DNA of 64,000 nt from Schistosoma mansoni (taxonomy: Eukaryota > Platyhelminthes > Trematoda > Strigeidida > Schistosomatidae): contig NC_031496.1 in the NCBI RefSeq assembly GCF_000237925.1, positions 8,223,711-8,287,710 on the forward strand, read 5' to 3'. Made by a program: the position numbers and the translations under genes. The notes beneath the pieces are model-generated. The model had not been told where the DNA came from and did no database searches. It worked only from the letters and a program-made list of their open reading frames with translations. Below are positions 60,545-64,000 of this stretch, one piece after another. Position 1 is the first letter of the stretch; the number at the start of each line of letters is the position of its first letter.

Positions 60545-61635
60545 CTGGAAAGAAAAAACACTTTCATACATTGAAATATCACAAAAAAGTAGATTTCTAT
60601 GGAAAAGCTATGGCTGGTGGTGATTGTGCTGTTGGATGTTCATTACCATCTTGGACTGATATCAACTTGAGAATCGTTAATAGAAAGTGAATACTAGACA
60701 ACGAATTTTAAATTGAAGCACTAATGACTGGTCTTTAAAAGAGCTCTGCAACTTTTAATGAGTAATATGATGAAGCTCGATGAAGCTCAATTCGGTCGAC
60801 ATATTAACAGATATCAATAACAGTATTGAAGATGACTGAGTATTATAACAAACTGAGTAAATTTAGAAATCGCCTATTACCGGATCAGTTTCTCTCAACG
60901 CTAGTTGCTAAAACTATCAAATAGTAAGACAACTATGTAAAGGCTATGGAGGTTAAGATCCTGTTTTTAAGTAAAAAGATATAAACAGGTTAATAAAATT
61001 AAAAGCCCTATCCTACTGCATTTATTCAACATGATATAGACTGATGTTAAGTTAGATTTTGAAGATTTTTCTGAATTCCATTCAATCAACTTCAGATTGT
61101 AAAAAGTTTTATTTTTGCGTTCACTCACGTGAACTGAAGTAAAGAAATATGTCAAATACATCCATGTGAGGTTTCTGCGTCTTCTTTCTTTACTCAGACT
61201 TCTTTAAGGCTGCATTAGAACAGATAAAAACGTGAAATTACTCAGTGTATAGCATTACCAAGGTTGAACTGGATAATTTCAAACTGCTTCCTCAGAAACT
61301 AAATAAATATATGTCCGGTTATTTATTTATTTCTCTACCCTCTGATGAAGCAGCTTAAACTAAGTTGCAAAACTTTAGGAATTCTCATTTATATTCATTA
61401 GGCTTACACAAATATTTCATTAATCTATTATGTGAGATTATTCAGTTTAATTGTAGACAGAAGGTTGAGGTTTTGTTGATAAGCAAGGAATTTTGAATGA
61501 TTTGGCTAAGCTAAAAGTCAATAGTTAGCAGAGAGTATCAGGAAACTATATTATTATGTTTGCACTTAGTCCTAACATTTTCAATCTTCATCAACTTCTT
61601 AGGTATTGACTTTTCCGTCTCCTTTGTTTTTTCAC
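60545..61635. other. upstream region of the UPF0506 exon
   Basis: Presumed intron and flank. At 61337-61375 a string reading CTGATGAAGC...GCAAAAC looks like an eroded hammerhead of Penelope-like type. Confidence 0.4.
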
Positions 61636-61686
61636 TAGTTGAAATCATGAGTCAATTGAAGCTAGACTACCATGGAAAACCTGGAG
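61636..61686 (-). repeat. SINE tail fragment
   Basis: GTTGAAATCATGAGTCAATT to ACCTGGA, truncated. It is inverted relative to the full copy that follows. Confidence 0.8.
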
Positions 61687-61774
61687 TTCAACCAAGTCTG
61701 TTGTAGAGGTATCAACTCACTGAAGACAATTGGTGAACGTTCGCTCAAACATCGTGGATTGTTCGAAGTTAGAC

Positions 61775-61985
61775 ATTAACACCGTTGGATGCCAGCCAGA
61801 TCAGTGGTCTATCGGTTAAGTGCTCGCGCGCGAGACTGGTAGGTCCTGAGTTCGAATCTCACGAGGCGGGATCGTGGATGCGCACTGCTGAGGAGTCCCA
61901 TAATAGAACGAAACGGCCGTCCAGTGCTTCCAGGTTTTCCATGATGGTCTAACTTCAATTGACTCATGATTTCAACTATGAAGAA
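61775..61985 (+). repeat. tRNA-derived SINE, near full length
   Basis: Head GTTGGATGCCAGCC, A box, B box (AGTTCGAATCTC), ribozyme and tail are all present. Confidence 0.9.
61882..61927 (+). ncRNA. hammerhead motif (SINE-borne)
   Basis: Core, GAAA, GUC and the 6-bp stem I are intact. Stem II has a single mismatch (GTCC/GAAC), which is repaired in the copy at 62896. Confidence 0.7.
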
Positions 61986-62109
61986 ATACTGAAATCTCCA
62001 CAAAACCCCTTCTGAACCTTTGTTTTTGACTATATTTTTTGAGTTAGATTTAAAGATTCAGTTTGCTTTGAATTAATAATAATTCGACTATGAAGCAATT
62101 TCAACATTG

Positions 62110-62580
62110 ATGTATCGGTACGAAGATTGAAGGATTGGCAACTCCCAGAACTATCTTATGGATTATTGTTTTATATTTTCTTATGGTATAATCATTAAGC
62201 AAGTAGAATACTATGTATATATGTTTCATTTATCATAAGCTATCTTTAAACCCATTACCTACAGTCATAGGACTTATTATCCTTAATGTGTTGCCAGTCC
62301 ATTAATTACAGGTTGCACTATTCCCAGCCACTGCAAGCTCTTTTATATGTAATTGATATTTTTCATTTTTTTGGTTCGATGCAGTTCAGTATGTTTGTGC
62401 ATTAACCCAGATGTTTGAAATATAAGATAGGGGATGTTTACTCTTGACTATTTGGACTCAAGGTATGGCATAGAGAAAAGATTGAGGATAGAGAACCACC
62501 CAGAACTTAGCCGCATCGGATCAAGCTCAATAGTGCTGGTCAGGTGTATAATTGGCCATGTCAGAGGCACTATGTTATAG
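62110..62580 (+). repeat. eroded Gypsy LTR remnant
   Basis: It shares LTR blocks with 55302-55806 (CTTATGGTATAATCATT, CAGTCCATTAATTAC, CCCAGCCACTG, GATGTTTGAAATA). The ends are unclear. Confidence 0.55.
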
Positions 62581-62784
62581 CAAAAATAACAGATGAGGAA
62601 TACACAACATTAGAATTAGAATTCTGTTTGGTGACTTAAGTACGTGATTTTGGTTAGCAGTCCTAAGATATGACAGATATCACCATACTGACTCAGATCT
62701 CTTATAAAGAGACAGCTACAAGTATATATTCTGAGCAGCTCCAAAAATGAACTAAAACGTGATATTTATTCTGTACGTTTCAAT

Positions 62785-63000
62785 TTCGTGGATTGGTTGA
62801 AGTTAGACATTAACACCATCGGATGCCGGCTCAGTGGTCTGGCGCGAGACTGGTAGGTCCCGGGTTCGAATCCCACGAGGCGGAATCGTGGATGTGCACT
62901 GCTGAGGAGTTCCACAATAGAACGAAACGGCCGTCCAGTGCTTCGAGGTTTTCCATGATGGTCTAGCTTCAATTGACTCATAATCTCAACTATGAAAGAT
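62785..63000 (+). repeat. tRNA-derived SINE, full length
   Basis: Head, B box (GGTTCGAATCCC), ribozyme and tail are present; the A box is shortened. Confidence 0.9.
62896..62941 (+). ncRNA. hammerhead motif with compensatory stem II
   Basis: Stem I is GCACTG/CAGTGC, with core CTGAGGA, GAAA and GUC. Stem II is GTTC/GAAC where other copies have GTCC/GGAC, so both sides of one pair have changed and the helix is kept. Confidence 0.8.
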
Positions 63001-63384
63001 ATACATATCACATGACCAGAGTAATAAACTGTCAATGAAAGGATATCACTTTTATTGTGAAACAGTATAATGTAAATTAAGTTTACAGTTTAAAATTGAA
63101 TTAAGTAATTCAATCTTGTGAAAATTAGAAAATTTACACAAATTTACGAATAAATTTTGTTAATTATCTTTTTTAAAAATTGAATAAGGTAACATAATAC
63201 TTTCAAATAGCCCTACAAGATCACTAAATCGATTTTACGGTTGAATATTAAATTAACCAAATAGAAATTGTGAACTTAATTTACATTAAATTATATTGAA
63301 ATTGAATAGTTTGTTTTTCACTGTGATACGTTAAATAGATTACTAAATTGTGTAACCATGAGCCATTAACTATCTTTGCTTAGA
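63001..63384. other. no gene recognised
   Basis: Very AT-rich sequence. Confidence 0.5.
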
Positions 63385-63900
63385 ATGCTTGTGAATTAAG
63401 GCTATATCGAGACAATACTGATAAGTCTTCTTGATTGAACGCTATATTCGGATCCTAAGCTAGTTTCTTAACCCCCAAGCTAGAACTACACAGCGACTTC
63501 AACTCGAGAGAAAAGGCACAAAATATACGAGAAGTACTTTACTCCAAAGGTTGATTGATGTACAGAAAATATAGGGTTTTTATCGTATTTTAGAAGTCCT
63601 TGGGTTTTCCTGAAAATTCTAGAATACTACTTAACATAGTAGTAGTGTAATAATCAGCCAATCAGAACCTCTACATGTGACTTTTCATTTTCGCGATATT
63701 TCTAGCAAAACTTCTAATCAAACGCTGATTGGATAAAATGCTTCTTAATGTATCCTGAGCTTGTCATGTCTATTGCGAGTAATTTGCAGGATAATCCCAG
63801 CAAATACATACAGTATTCACGTATGTGAATAAAAGACTGATCAATTTCAGTTCTAAACAAAAATGGGATGATACAAACAAACAATACCAAATGAATTTAG
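63385..63900. repeat. broken copy of the dispersed hairpin repeat
   Basis: GCTTGTGAATTAAGGCTATA at 63389 and TCTAAACAAAAATGGGATGA...CAAACAAACAATACC at 63853-63890 match the two halves of 52933-53090. About 400 bp of other sequence separates them. Confidence 0.5.
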
Positions 63901-64000
63901 ACACGTTTGAGTTCGACAAATTCATGTATTGTGAAAATGTGTAATCGCACTTTCGTTCACTTAAAGAACTGAATAAAAACATAATAATAGTATTATCAGA

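Noticed and set aside
1-64000. CRISPR array, bacterial operon or phage
   Set aside because: Introns, SINEs, LTR elements and eukaryotic gene families show this is animal nuclear DNA. The only short tandem arrays are TA microsatellites.

Overview
The window reads as AT-rich nuclear DNA of a blood fluke (Schistosomatidae, most likely genus Schistosoma) in a short-read draft assembly. The evidence is: tRNA-like SINEs carrying hammerhead ribozymes, including one copy of the Sm-alpha type; RTE (SR2-like), CR1-like, Penelope-like and Gypsy retroelements of the schistosome kind; host genes whose 5' introns are only about 40 nt; a UPF0506 knottin exon; and micro-exon-gene-like architecture. Four runs of N (16608-16930, 24981-25180, 37880-38079, 52723-52922) mark scaffold gaps. 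Species cannot be decided from the window.

Layout. 1-7443: a minus-strand homologue of nephrocystin-4 (NPHP4), five reconstructed exons plus a probable sixth, running off the left edge. 7690-9369: a degenerate CR1-like LINE abutting a Penelope-like reverse transcriptase fragment. 11249-24334: a giant near-perfect inverted repeat (arms of about 6.4 kb, spacer 274 bp). Each arm carries one copy of a small secreted-protein gene built of tiny exons (MEG-like), the two copies pointing away from the centre. A 367-bp LINE piece is mirrored outside the arms (8447-8813 and 25325-25691). 26662-26775: an isolated, well-bounded exon of an unidentified minus-strand gene. 31562-32998: a hyccin/FAM126 homologue in one exon. 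36012-40725: a nest of retroposons (RTE-derived mini-element with target-site duplication, Penelope 3' end, inverted Sm-alpha-like copies around a gap, SINEs). 41740-47194: a complete 5,445-bp Gypsy LTR element with a 5-bp target-site duplication and 99.5% identical LTRs, yet with broken gag and pol. 49355-50120: an internally deleted RTE. 50451-54535: a two-exon GT31 beta-1,3-glycosyltransferase whose intron has filled with SINEs and a Penelope-like GIY-YIG fragment. 54536-64000: solo LTRs, SINEs, three copies of a 500-bp repeat, and the last exon of a UPF0506 cysteine-rich secreted protein (60318-60544, minus).

The host genes are not an operon. They are separate eukaryotic genes: ciliary transition-zone protein, PI4-kinase complex subunit, Golgi glycosyltransferase, secreted peptides. 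What unifies the window is retroposon turnover, the recurrence of hammerhead ribozyme motifs in three different element classes, and the large palindrome with its duplicated MEG-like gene. All homology calls come from reading the sequence and remembered family features; no search was run.
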